From: Actinomycetota bacterium
GTDB taxonomy: Bacteria; Actinomycetota; Acidimicrobiia; Spongiisociales; UBA11373
Direction: 5' to 3'
DNA: 10,332 nucleotides
Assembly: GCA_003486285.1 (NCBI GenBank)
Contig: DNGH01000119.1
Coordinates: forward strand, 1 to 10,332
Numbering within the stretch: the first letter of the stretch is position 1; each line of letters begins with the position of its first letter. Below are positions 1-4,535 of the stretch, one piece after another. The notes below the pieces were generated by a model that did no database searches, was not told the origin of the DNA, and saw only the letters and a list, made by a program, of their open reading frames with translations. The position numbers and the translations under genes were made by a program.

Positions 1-22
1 GCTCAAACTTTTCCTTACCCAT
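1..22 (-). CDS. tuf: Elongation factor Tu, first 7 codons only (partial)
   Basis: Only the start of this gene is inside the window; the rest lies beyond position 1. The minus strand reads M-G-K-E-K-F-E, which matches the usual N-terminus of EF-Tu (M-x-K-E-K-F-E/Q-R). EF-Tu is the GTPase that carries aminoacyl-tRNA to the ribosome. The ATG is at 20-22. A Shine-Dalgarno AGGAG lies at 33-37 on the same strand with a 10-nt spacer, slightly long but acceptable. The context supports the call: tRNA-Met ends 39 nt upstream and tRNA-Thr(GGT) and tRNA-Tyr precede it, the same kind of tRNA-tuf arrangement known from the thrU-tyrU-glyT-thrT-tufB operon of E. coli. It is probably co-transcribed with the tRNAs. 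Seven residues cannot prove identity, so the call rests on the motif plus the neighbours. Confidence 0.75.
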
Positions 23-61
23 GACCCGTGATCTCCTGTGTTGGTGTTGTGAGGCTCTTCG

Positions 62-133
62 TAGCGGCGGGTGGAATCGAACCACCGACTACCCGATTAT
101 GAGCCGGGTGCTCTGCCTCTGAGCTACGCCGCC
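62..133 (-). tRNA. tRNA-Met (anticodon CAT, elongator type)
   Basis: A complete 72-nt cloverleaf can be folded on the minus strand: acceptor arm GGCGGCG/CGCCGCT (G1:U72 wobble), D stem GCTC/GAGC, anticodon stem CCCGG/TCGGG with loop CTCATAA, and T arm GGTGG-TTCGATT-CCACC. The anticodon CAT is the complement of 99-101. The anticodon stem lacks the three G:C pairs (GGG/CCC) that mark initiator tRNA, and position 1:72 can pair, so this is not fMet. A tRNA-Ile2 carrying lysidine at C34 also has a CAT gene anticodon and cannot be fully excluded. CCA is not encoded; the 3' flank reads ACG. It sits between tRNA-Thr (28 nt upstream) and tuf (39 nt downstream), as in other actinobacterial Thr-Met tRNA pairs. 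Confidence 0.93.
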
Positions 134-161
134 CCGGGGCAACGGTCCCGCCGCCGCCCTG

Positions 162-233
162 AGCCCCCTCCCGGGCTTGAACCGGGGACCCCTTCCTTAC
201 CATGGAAGTGCTCTGCCACTGAGCTAAGGGGGC
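162..233 (-). tRNA. tRNA-Thr (anticodon GGT)
   Basis: A perfect 72-nt cloverleaf on the minus strand: acceptor GCCCCCT/AGGGGGC, D stem GCTC/GAGC, anticodon stem CTTCC/GGAAG around loop ATGGTAA, and T arm CCCGG-TTCAAGC-CCGGG. The anticodon GGT (complement of 199-201) reads ACC and ACU threonine codons. The discriminator base is U and no CCA is encoded. The same isoacceptor (thrT) stands immediately before tufB in E. coli, which fits this position two genes upstream of tuf. A TATCCT box at 251-256 lies 17 nt upstream and may give this half of the cluster its own promoter. Confidence 0.95.
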
Positions 234-250
234 GATGCTTCGGCGCAGAG

Positions 251-256
251 AGGATA
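251..256 (-). promoter_or_regulatory. Candidate -10 box of tRNA-Thr/tRNA-Met/tuf
   Basis: The minus strand reads CTATCCTC here, a TANNNT-type -10 hexamer (TATCCT) 17 nt before the 5' end of tRNA-Thr. The same eight bases stand 11 nt before tRNA-Tyr (566-573). No convincing -35 at 16-18 nt is visible. Two tRNAs sharing the same octamer at a suitable distance is the main support. Confidence 0.4.
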
Positions 257-271
257 GCCGGAGGTCGGAGT

Positions 272-285
272 CCAGATGCCAGATG
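272..285 (+). repeat. Two tandem copies of a 7-bp unit (CCAGATG)
   Basis: CCAGATG occurs twice head to tail directly before the larger 7-bp array at 297. Two copies alone could be chance. It is listed because every other short tandem repeat in the gap also has a period of seven. Confidence 0.4.
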
Positions 286-296
286 GGTCGTGTGAG

Positions 297-339
297 CGTC
301 GCCCGTCGCCCGTCGCCCGTCACCCGTCCGCCCGTCGCC
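297..339 (+). repeat. 7-bp tandem array, unit CGTCGCC
   Basis: Six tandem units: CGTCGCC at 297, 304 and 311, CGTCACC at 318, an 8-base variant CGTCCGCC at 325, and CGTCGCC at 333. The array lies in the 240-bp gap (234-473) between tRNA-Tyr and tRNA-Thr, which holds no gene I can support. The identical unit recurs 7.5 kb away at 7863-7890, before a methyltransferase gene. Copies are too short and have no spacers, so this is not CRISPR. It resembles the heptanucleotide STRR repeats described in filamentous cyanobacteria in size and placement only. Confidence 0.85.
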
Positions 340-374
340 CATCGGACTTCGCGGGCACGCCGGTCCTGGCTCGG

Positions 375-407
375 TACCTGATACCTGACACCTGATACCT
401 GATACCT
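375..407 (+). repeat. 7-bp tandem array, unit TACCTGA
   Basis: Four full units (TACCTGA at 375 and 382, CACCTGA at 389, TACCTGA at 396) and a partial fifth at 403. It lies in the same gap as the CGTCGCC array, 35 bp away. On the opposite strand the unit can be rotated to GGTATCA, which shares the core RTCR with the other two units (CCCGTCG and CCAGTCA). No gene or folded RNA is apparent in it. Confidence 0.85.
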
Positions 408-440
408 CCGCGGCTCGATCCGGCGCGATCAGCCTGCTCG

Positions 441-464
441 CCCCACGACCTCGTGGTCGAGGGG
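441..464 (-). terminator. Hairpin just 3' of tRNA-Tyr
   Basis: Bases 446-450 (CGACC) pair with 455-459 (GGTCG) around a 4-nt loop, and after one A·A mismatch 441-444 (CCCC) pair with 461-464 (GGGG). The stem begins 9 nt after the mature 3' end of tRNA-Tyr on the minus strand. No U-tract follows, so it could be a weak terminator, a processing signal, or neither. If it terminates, tRNA-Thr would need its own promoter, which fits the TATCCT box at 251-256. Confidence 0.4.
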
Positions 465-473
465 GCCGCGTTG

Positions 474-555
474 TGGGCGGAGAAGGATTTGAACCTCCGA
501 AGGCGTAGCCGGCAGATTTACAGTCTGCTCCCTTTGGCCGCTTGGGTATCCGCCC
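474..555 (-). tRNA. tRNA-Tyr (anticodon GTA)
   Basis: An 82-nt class II tRNA on the minus strand: acceptor GGGCGGA/TCCGCCC with discriminator A, anticodon stem GCAGA/TCTGC around loop CTGTAAA, a long variable arm typical of bacterial tRNA-Tyr, and T arm GGAGG-TTCAAAT-CCTTC. The anticodon GTA is the complement of 519-521. CCA is not encoded. It heads the tRNA cluster that leads to tuf, 240 nt upstream of tRNA-Thr, and is divergent from the membrane-protein gene that starts at 657. Confidence 0.95.
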
Positions 556-566
556 GAAGCGCCGCG

Positions 567-572
567 AGGATA
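567..572 (-). promoter_or_regulatory. Candidate -10 box of tRNA-Tyr
   Basis: TATCCT on the minus strand, 11 nt before the mature 5' end of tRNA-Tyr, so the predicted transcript would start a few bases upstream of the tRNA. The surrounding octamer CTATCCTC is repeated before tRNA-Thr. A possible -35 with the GAC core (CAGACC, complement of 592-597) is 19 nt away, slightly too far. Confidence 0.45.
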
Positions 573-622
573 GTGGCCCCGACCCGGCTGCGGTCTGCGA
601 CCCAGGCCTCGCCGCGCACCCG

Positions 623-628
623 TAGTCT
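623..628 (+). promoter_or_regulatory. Candidate -10 box of the tail-bearing membrane protein gene
   Basis: TAGTCT fits TANNNT and lies 28 nt before the GTG at 657. It would give a short leader of about 21 nt containing the Shine-Dalgarno AAGGAGG at 644-650. I see no clear -35. The intergenic space (573-656) is divergent with tRNA-Tyr. Confidence 0.35.
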
Positions 629-656
629 GTCGCCAACCGAAACAAGGAGGTCGTTG

Positions 657-1883
657 GTGGCAGACCACGATGCCGCCGTTCGCGGAGGGCACATCTCGTT
701 CGAACAGGCCGAGGGAATCGCCGGCCGCACCGGGAAGGCCCCAATCGTGGGCGCGCGCGCCGGAGAGGTGCTCGGCTACTTCGGAGCGGTCGCCCTGGCG
801 GTGGCCACGCTCGTGCTGGCCTTCGATGTGGGCTTTGGCGACCTCGAGGTGACCGACATCCTGTTCGGTTCGTTCGACAACGTGCCGGCGGGGGCGATCG
901 CCCTGCTGGGGGCGGCGATCCTGCTGTTCCTGGGCATCAGGCTCTCGGCGCATTCGGCGGGAGCCATCCATCGGGCGGGCAGCTTCACCCTTCTCGCCGC
1001 CTTCGGGCTCGCCTCGGTGGCCGTCCAGTTGCTGCTCTTCGACCTCGATCTCGGTGACGTCACCCCATTGGTGAAGGTGCTGCCGATCGCGGCCGTAGCG
1101 CTGTTCATCTGGATGCGCTCCCCGTCGGTGCCGACCCAATTGGCGCTGTTCGGCGCCGCCACCCAGACGGTCTCGGCACTGCTCGTCCTGGTCCAGGTGC
1201 AGGACACCCTGGATCCGAGCGACATCGCGATCGCGTTGGGCCTGGGCATCGCCCCCGACACCGGTGGTTGGATTTCGCTGCTCGTAGGGGCGGCAGTGGG
1301 TCTGGCCTGGATCTGGCTCGGCCAGACCGGGCGGATCCGCACCCGGAATGCGGCATTCGCCATCGGAGCCTTCTACGCCTGGATGAACGCCATCCAGTTG
1401 TTCGGCACCGCCGACGGATGGATCGTGCTCTCCCTGGCACTCGCCGCCGGGTTTGCCTGGGGTGCTGCCACCTGGCAGTCCTCGGTGCTCGGTGGGTTCG
1501 CCACGGCGGCGATCGTGGTCCTGATCTTCCAGTTCATCGTGCTCTGGGTGGATGATCCTTCGACCAACACCTTCGTGGTGGCGTACGGGATTCCCGGTCT
1601 GTTGGCAATCGCCGGTGCCTGGTATCTGAGCGGACCGCCGCGGATGCCGGTCGCCCCGGCGCGGCCGACACCGCCCCCCGCTCCGGTGAAGACCGCCACC
1701 GCGACCAAGAAGCCGGCAGCCAAGAAGGCGGCGACGACCGCCAAGAAGCCAGTCGCCAAGAAGCCTGCGGCGAAGAAGGCAGCGACCACGACGAAGAAGC
1801 CCGCCGCCAAGAAGACCACGACCACCACCAAGAAGGCGAGCACGACCAAGAAGAAGCCTGCAGCCAAGAAGACGACCCGGTAG
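657..1883 (+). CDS. DUF2157-like polytopic membrane protein with a histone-H1-like Lys/Ala tail
   Basis: This is a 408-residue protein. I chose the GTG at 657 because AAGGAGG (644-650) lies 6 nt upstream; longer in-frame versions would run antisense through tRNA-Tyr. A soluble N-terminus (residues 1-37, with G-H-I-S-F-E-Q-A resembling the start of DUF2157 proteins) is followed by about ten hydrophobic helices (roughly 38-56, 78-95, 108-128, 139-153, 160-180, 205-222, 231-249, 255-273, 278-297, 306-324). A proline-rich linker (328-345) leads to a 60-residue tail of K-K-P-A-A-K-K and T-T-K-K blocks without acidic residues. Such tails occur in histone H1, mycobacterial HupB and AlgP and generally bind nucleic acids. 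No catalytic motif is visible, so the function is unknown. The DUF2157 link is a resemblance, not a proven match. The gene stands alone, divergent from the tRNAs and convergent with htpX. Confidence 0.85.
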   Translation: MADHDAAVRGGHISFEQAEGIAGRTGKAPIVGARAGEVLGYFGAVALAVATLVLAFDVGFGDLEVTDILFGSFDNVPAGAIALLGAAILLFLGIRLSAHSAGAIHRAGSFTLLAAFGLASVAVQLLLFDLDLGDVTPLVKVLPIAAVALFIWMRSPSVPTQLALFGAATQTVSALLVLVQVQDTLDPSDIAIALGLGIAPDTGGWISLLVGAAVGLAWIWLGQTGRIRTRNAAFAIGAFYAWMNAIQLFGTADGWIVLSLALAAGFAWGAATWQSSVLGGFATAAIVVLIFQFIVLWVDDPSTNTFVVAYGIPGLLAIAGAWYLSGPPRMPVAPARPTPPPAPVKTATATKKPAAKKAATTAKKPVAKKPAAKKAATTTKKPAAKKTTTTTKKASTTKKKPAAKKTTR

Positions 1884-1905
1884 TCGCGAAAGACCGCGGT
1901 TGGAT

Positions 1906-1935
1906 CGGGAGCGCACCTCACGGGGTGCGCTCCCG
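1906..1935. terminator. Strong hairpin between convergent genes
   Basis: Twelve perfect base pairs (1906-1917 with 1924-1935; arm CGGGAGCGCACC) enclose a 6-nt loop, 23 nt after the membrane-protein stop and 38 nt beyond the htpX stop on the other strand. The plus-strand flank has only a short T run (GCGTTT), as is common in high-GC actinobacteria. Its position suggests it ends transcription from both sides. Confidence 0.75.
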
Positions 1936-1972
1936 GCGTTTGCAGATCCTGCGGATCGGATTCCGGCTGGGG

Positions 1973-2848
1973 CTACCGGATCAGACCGCCCTGGGCCATC
2001 TCTTCGAGGCGGGCAATGCGCTCGGGGATGGGAGGGTGCGTCGAGAACATGCGGGTGAGACCACCGCCGCGACGATCGCGGCCGAAGGCCTTGAGCGGGT
2101 CGGCGATGAACAACTGGGCGGTCGAGGGGTTCACCTGCATTGGGATGCGGCTGGTCCCCTGCTCCAGCTTCGCCAGGGCCCGAGCCAGGGCGAGCGGCGA
2201 GCCGGTCATCGTGGCGCCACTGCGATCTGCCTCGTATTCACGGTTGCGGCTGATCGCCATCTGGATGACCATCGCCGCCAGCGGGGCGACGATGATCGAC
2301 ACCAGGAACAGCACCCCGCTGATCGGGTCATTGCGGCGGCGGTCGCCCCCCAACCCACCCCACATCGCCATACGCATCAAGATGGACAGCGCCGCAGCCA
2401 CCGTCGCCGCCACCGAGGCGATCAGGATGTCCCGGTTGCGCACGTGCGACATCTCGTGGGCGAGAACGCCCTCCAACTCGGTGCGGTCCATCATCTTCGT
2501 GATTCCCGAGGTCACCGCCACCACCGCGTTCTTGGGATTGCGGCCCGTGGCGAACGCATTCGGCTGCTCCGACGGAATCAGATAGATCTTGGGCATCGGC
2601 ATGCTCTCGCGCTGCGCCAACGTGCGAACGATGCTGTACACCTCGGGAAGCTCTTGCTCGGTGACCGGCTTGGCACCGGTCGACATGAGGGCGAGCTTGT
2701 GGGAGAAGAAGTAGACGCCAAAGTTGAGCAACCCGGCAAAAACCAGCGCGGTCATCGCACCCGAGGTCCCGCCGATCAACTGGCCGGCAGCGACGAAGAT
2801 CGCCCCCAGGGTCGCCATCAGCACCAAGGTCTTGAAGTTGTTGCGCAT
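1973..2848 (-). CDS. htpX: HtpX, membrane zinc metalloprotease (M48B)
   Basis: A 291-residue protein of usual HtpX length. HtpX is an integral membrane protease involved in quality control of membrane proteins. Two N-terminal hydrophobic segments (about 7-27 and 31-49) precede the zinc motif H131-E-M-S-H135. The third ligand is probably E204 in R-E-Y-E-A-D, and two further hydrophobic segments (about 142-160 and 177-198) lie between them. The conserved S-T-H-P-P motif is near the C-terminus. I chose the ATG at 2848 because the family begins M-R-N-x-F-K-T. An upstream in-frame start would add 21 unrelated residues. There is no Shine-Dalgarno; instead TAACCT lies exactly 7 nt upstream, suggesting a leaderless mRNA. 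It is convergent with the membrane-protein gene and downstream of the amidohydrolase on the same strand, separated by 115 bp. Confidence 0.95.
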   Translation of the reverse strand: MRNNFKTLVLMATLGAIFVAAGQLIGGTSGAMTALVFAGLLNFGVYFFSHKLALMSTGAKPVTEQELPEVYSIVRTLAQRESMPMPKIYLIPSEQPNAFATGRNPKNAVVAVTSGITKMMDRTELEGVLAHEMSHVRNRDILIASVAATVAAALSILMRMAMWGGLGGDRRRNDPISGVLFLVSIIVAPLAAMVIQMAISRNREYEADRSGATMTGSPLALARALAKLEQGTSRIPMQVNPSTAQLFIADPLKAFGRDRRGGGLTRMFSTHPPIPERIARLEEMAQGGLIR

Positions 2849-2855
2849 GGGTCTC

Positions 2856-2861
2856 AGGTTA
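2856..2861 (-). promoter_or_regulatory. Leaderless-type -10 box of htpX
   Basis: TAACCT on the minus strand, separated by 7 nt (GAGACCC) from the ATG of htpX. In actinobacteria a TANNNT box at this spacing places the transcription start at or next to the A of the start codon. No Shine-Dalgarno is present. No convincing -35 is visible. Confidence 0.6.
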
Positions 2862-2931
2862 CCGATCGCCCCATGCCAACTACACCCCGGGGGCGACAGG
2901 GCTGCCAGCAAGAACGAGAATCCAATTCCGG

Positions 2932-2960
2932 CTGGTGACTGGTGACTGGGGACTGGCGAC
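2932..2960. repeat. 7-bp tandem array, unit CTGGTGA
   Basis: Four tandem units (CTGGTGA at 2932 and 2939, CTGGGGA at 2946, CTGGCGA at 2953) plus one base. The array ends 3 bp from the stop codon of the amidohydrolase and occupies much of the 115-bp gap before htpX. On the minus strand it reads CCAGTCG, CCAGTCC, CCAGTCA, CCAGTCA, close to the CCCGTCG array units at 297 and 7863. Confidence 0.85.
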
Positions 2961-2963
2961 TTC

Positions 2964-4442
2964 TTATGGCCATCCCCGGTGTAGGTCGTGGAACTGCGCC
3001 ATCTCGGCAGGGTTGCGCGGCCCCCAGGTGTGGTTGCCGTCGGGGAAGGTTTCCCGGATCTCGGTCATCTCGGCCGGGGTGAAGCTGAACCCTCGCTTCC
3101 GGGGCTCGACGCCGTAGAGGGCTGCCGCGTTGAGCCCGAAGATCTTCCTCTTGCGCAACCCATCCAGCGCCGGATACCCGTACTGATCCTGGAATGCCCG
3201 CGTGATCTGAAAGGCCCGCATCGCCTGGATCTGATCCTGGGGAGTTCCGTAGAAGATCGAGTCGGTGCCCCACAGGATCCTGTCCTCACCCAGTTGCACG
3301 AGCAGCTTGCCGAGCACGTGTGCAGCCTCCGTCGGGGTGCGCATCAGGAACCACCAGATCGAACCGAGTTCCCCGTATACGTTCGATCCGGGACCGACGC
3401 CCGCATCGCGCAGGCTGGAGATGAAGCGGTTGACCCCGCGGTTGCGAGTCGCCTCGGTGTACGGGCCTTCGGTGATCGCGGTCTCGAACCCACAGTGGTA
3501 GACGACGAAGTTCATCTCGGGGTAGTCGCGGGCCACGGGTCCGATGTCCACCGGCGACGCCCAACGGCTCCCACCGGAAAGCCCCTTGTGGACGCAGATG
3601 ATCCGGATCCCCAACTCCAGCGACTTCTCGATGAAGGACCGGCCCACCTGGGGCGCCGACAGGTCGTGGTCGTCGAGGAAGAAGTGGTTCCCGTTCGCCG
3701 GGTCCGTGAAATGGGTGAAGGTCTTCCATCCGGCGATGGAGTGATCGGCCACCGTCTGCTCCATCGCTTCGTGCCCGGCCCAAGGATGGGAGAGGTGGGG
3801 CAGCATCTGGGCGTGGAGCAGCACCCGGTCATCCCGCGCCAGTCCCAGTGCCACCCGACGGGTCTCGGCCATGACCTCCATCGACAACGGGCTGCCCTCG
3901 GGGTGGATCGGCAGGCCGGAGAGCACCACCATCGAGGTATCCGAACGCAGGAAGATCTCCTCCATGAAGTGGGTCATCGAGAAGCAGGCTCGGGGGTCGT
4001 CGTCACCGCAGTTCACCTGAGGGAACTGATCACCCCAGAACCGCCGATGCCTGGTGGCGGGGTCGAGGTCGTACTCCAAGAGGTGGCCCTGGACATCCAT
4101 GATGAAGTCGTCGCCACCCAAGCAGGCGTCGGCGGCCAGGCGGTCGATCATCGAATCCCGGGGAATCACGAAACACCCGCCCGGTTCCTGCGCCGACGCC
4201 AGCCTGGTGTAGCGGTCGAGGAAGAACAGCGTGATCGCCGACGCCATGGCGGTCTTGAGGAAGCGACGGCGATCCATTCCGAGGCGGTCGGCGGTGAGGT
4301 CACACTCCGCCCGGGCCTCCCGGATCACGGTGCTGAGAACCGGAGACAACGGCTGGGGGTCGTATTCGCCGTTCGAGGCGGGGCCGAACTTGATCGGCAG
4401 GCCGGGGTCGGCCTCATCGAACCAAAGCGACGGCCCCCTCAT
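2964..4442 (-). CDS. Amidohydrolase-2 family protein with internal twin-arginine signal
   Basis: A 492-residue putative metal-dependent hydrolase or decarboxylase of the TIM-barrel Amidohydro_2 family; substrate unknown. Residues 1-56 form a soluble leader with a S-N-G-E motif. A Tat-like motif follows: D57-R-R-R-F-L-K63, a hydrophobic stretch (64-76) and a possible A-S-A cleavage site at 82-84. The barrel begins with D-V-Q-G-H (116-120), where Gln118 replaces the first His of the usual H-x-H. Other likely metal or active-site residues are His285 (C-V-H-K-G), His316 (V-Y-H-C-G) and Asp394 (W-G-T-D). I chose ATG 4442 because TACCCT lies exactly 7 nt upstream and no Shine-Dalgarno exists. A start at the M-D-R-R-R methionine (residue 56) would give a conventional Tat precursor and remains possible. 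The gene is preceded by the S8 protease terminator, so it is probably its own unit. Confidence 0.85.
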   Translation of the reverse strand: MRGPSLWFDEADPGLPIKFGPASNGEYDPQPLSPVLSTVIREARAECDLTADRLGMDRRRFLKTAMASAITLFFLDRYTRLASAQEPGGCFVIPRDSMIDRLAADACLGGDDFIMDVQGHLLEYDLDPATRHRRFWGDQFPQVNCGDDDPRACFSMTHFMEEIFLRSDTSMVVLSGLPIHPEGSPLSMEVMAETRRVALGLARDDRVLLHAQMLPHLSHPWAGHEAMEQTVADHSIAGWKTFTHFTDPANGNHFFLDDHDLSAPQVGRSFIEKSLELGIRIICVHKGLSGGSRWASPVDIGPVARDYPEMNFVVYHCGFETAITEGPYTEATRNRGVNRFISSLRDAGVGPGSNVYGELGSIWWFLMRTPTEAAHVLGKLLVQLGEDRILWGTDSIFYGTPQDQIQAMRAFQITRAFQDQYGYPALDGLRKRKIFGLNAAALYGVEPRKRGFSFTPAEMTEIRETFPDGNHTWGPRNPAEMAQFHDLHRGWP

Positions 4443-4449
4443 CCCGGCG

Positions 4450-4455
4450 AGGGTA
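4450..4455 (-). promoter_or_regulatory. Leaderless-type -10 box of the amidohydrolase gene
   Basis: TACCCT on the minus strand, then 7 nt (CGCCGGG) and the ATG at 4442. This is the same hexamer and spacing as murI. It supports the longer start over the internal methionine. The -35 region shows no clear hexamer. Confidence 0.6.
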
Positions 4456-4487
4456 ACCGGAAGGACGCGCTGCGCACCGGACGCGAA

Positions 4488-4511
4488 GGGGGCGCCCCTG
4501 GGGGCGCCCCC
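4488..4511 (-). terminator. Terminator hairpin of the S8 protease gene
   Basis: A G/C-only inverted repeat (GGGGGCGCCC at 4488-4497 with its complement at 4502-4511) closed by a 4-nt loop, about 25 nt past the protease stop codon. The minus strand continues TTCGCG without a true U-tract. It separates the protease from the amidohydrolase downstream. Confidence 0.7.
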
Positions 4512-4535
4512 TCCAACCAACGTTGGCCTACTCGC

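Noticed and set aside
62..133. Initiator tRNA-fMet
   Set aside because: It lacks the GGG/CCC anticodon stem and the unpaired 1:72 position.
297..407. CRISPR or mobile-element remnant in the tRNA gap
   Set aside because: Units are 7 bp without spacers. No inverted terminal repeats, transposase frame or duplicated tRNA 3' end is visible.
453..656. Longer N-terminus for the membrane protein
   Set aside because: It would translate the antisense of tRNA-Tyr. The GTG at 657 has a strong Shine-Dalgarno at the right distance.
429..1916. Long open frame antisense to the tail-bearing membrane protein
   Set aside because: It runs through tRNA-Tyr and reads as Arg/Gly-rich shadow. The plus-strand frame has helices, a Shine-Dalgarno and a terminator.
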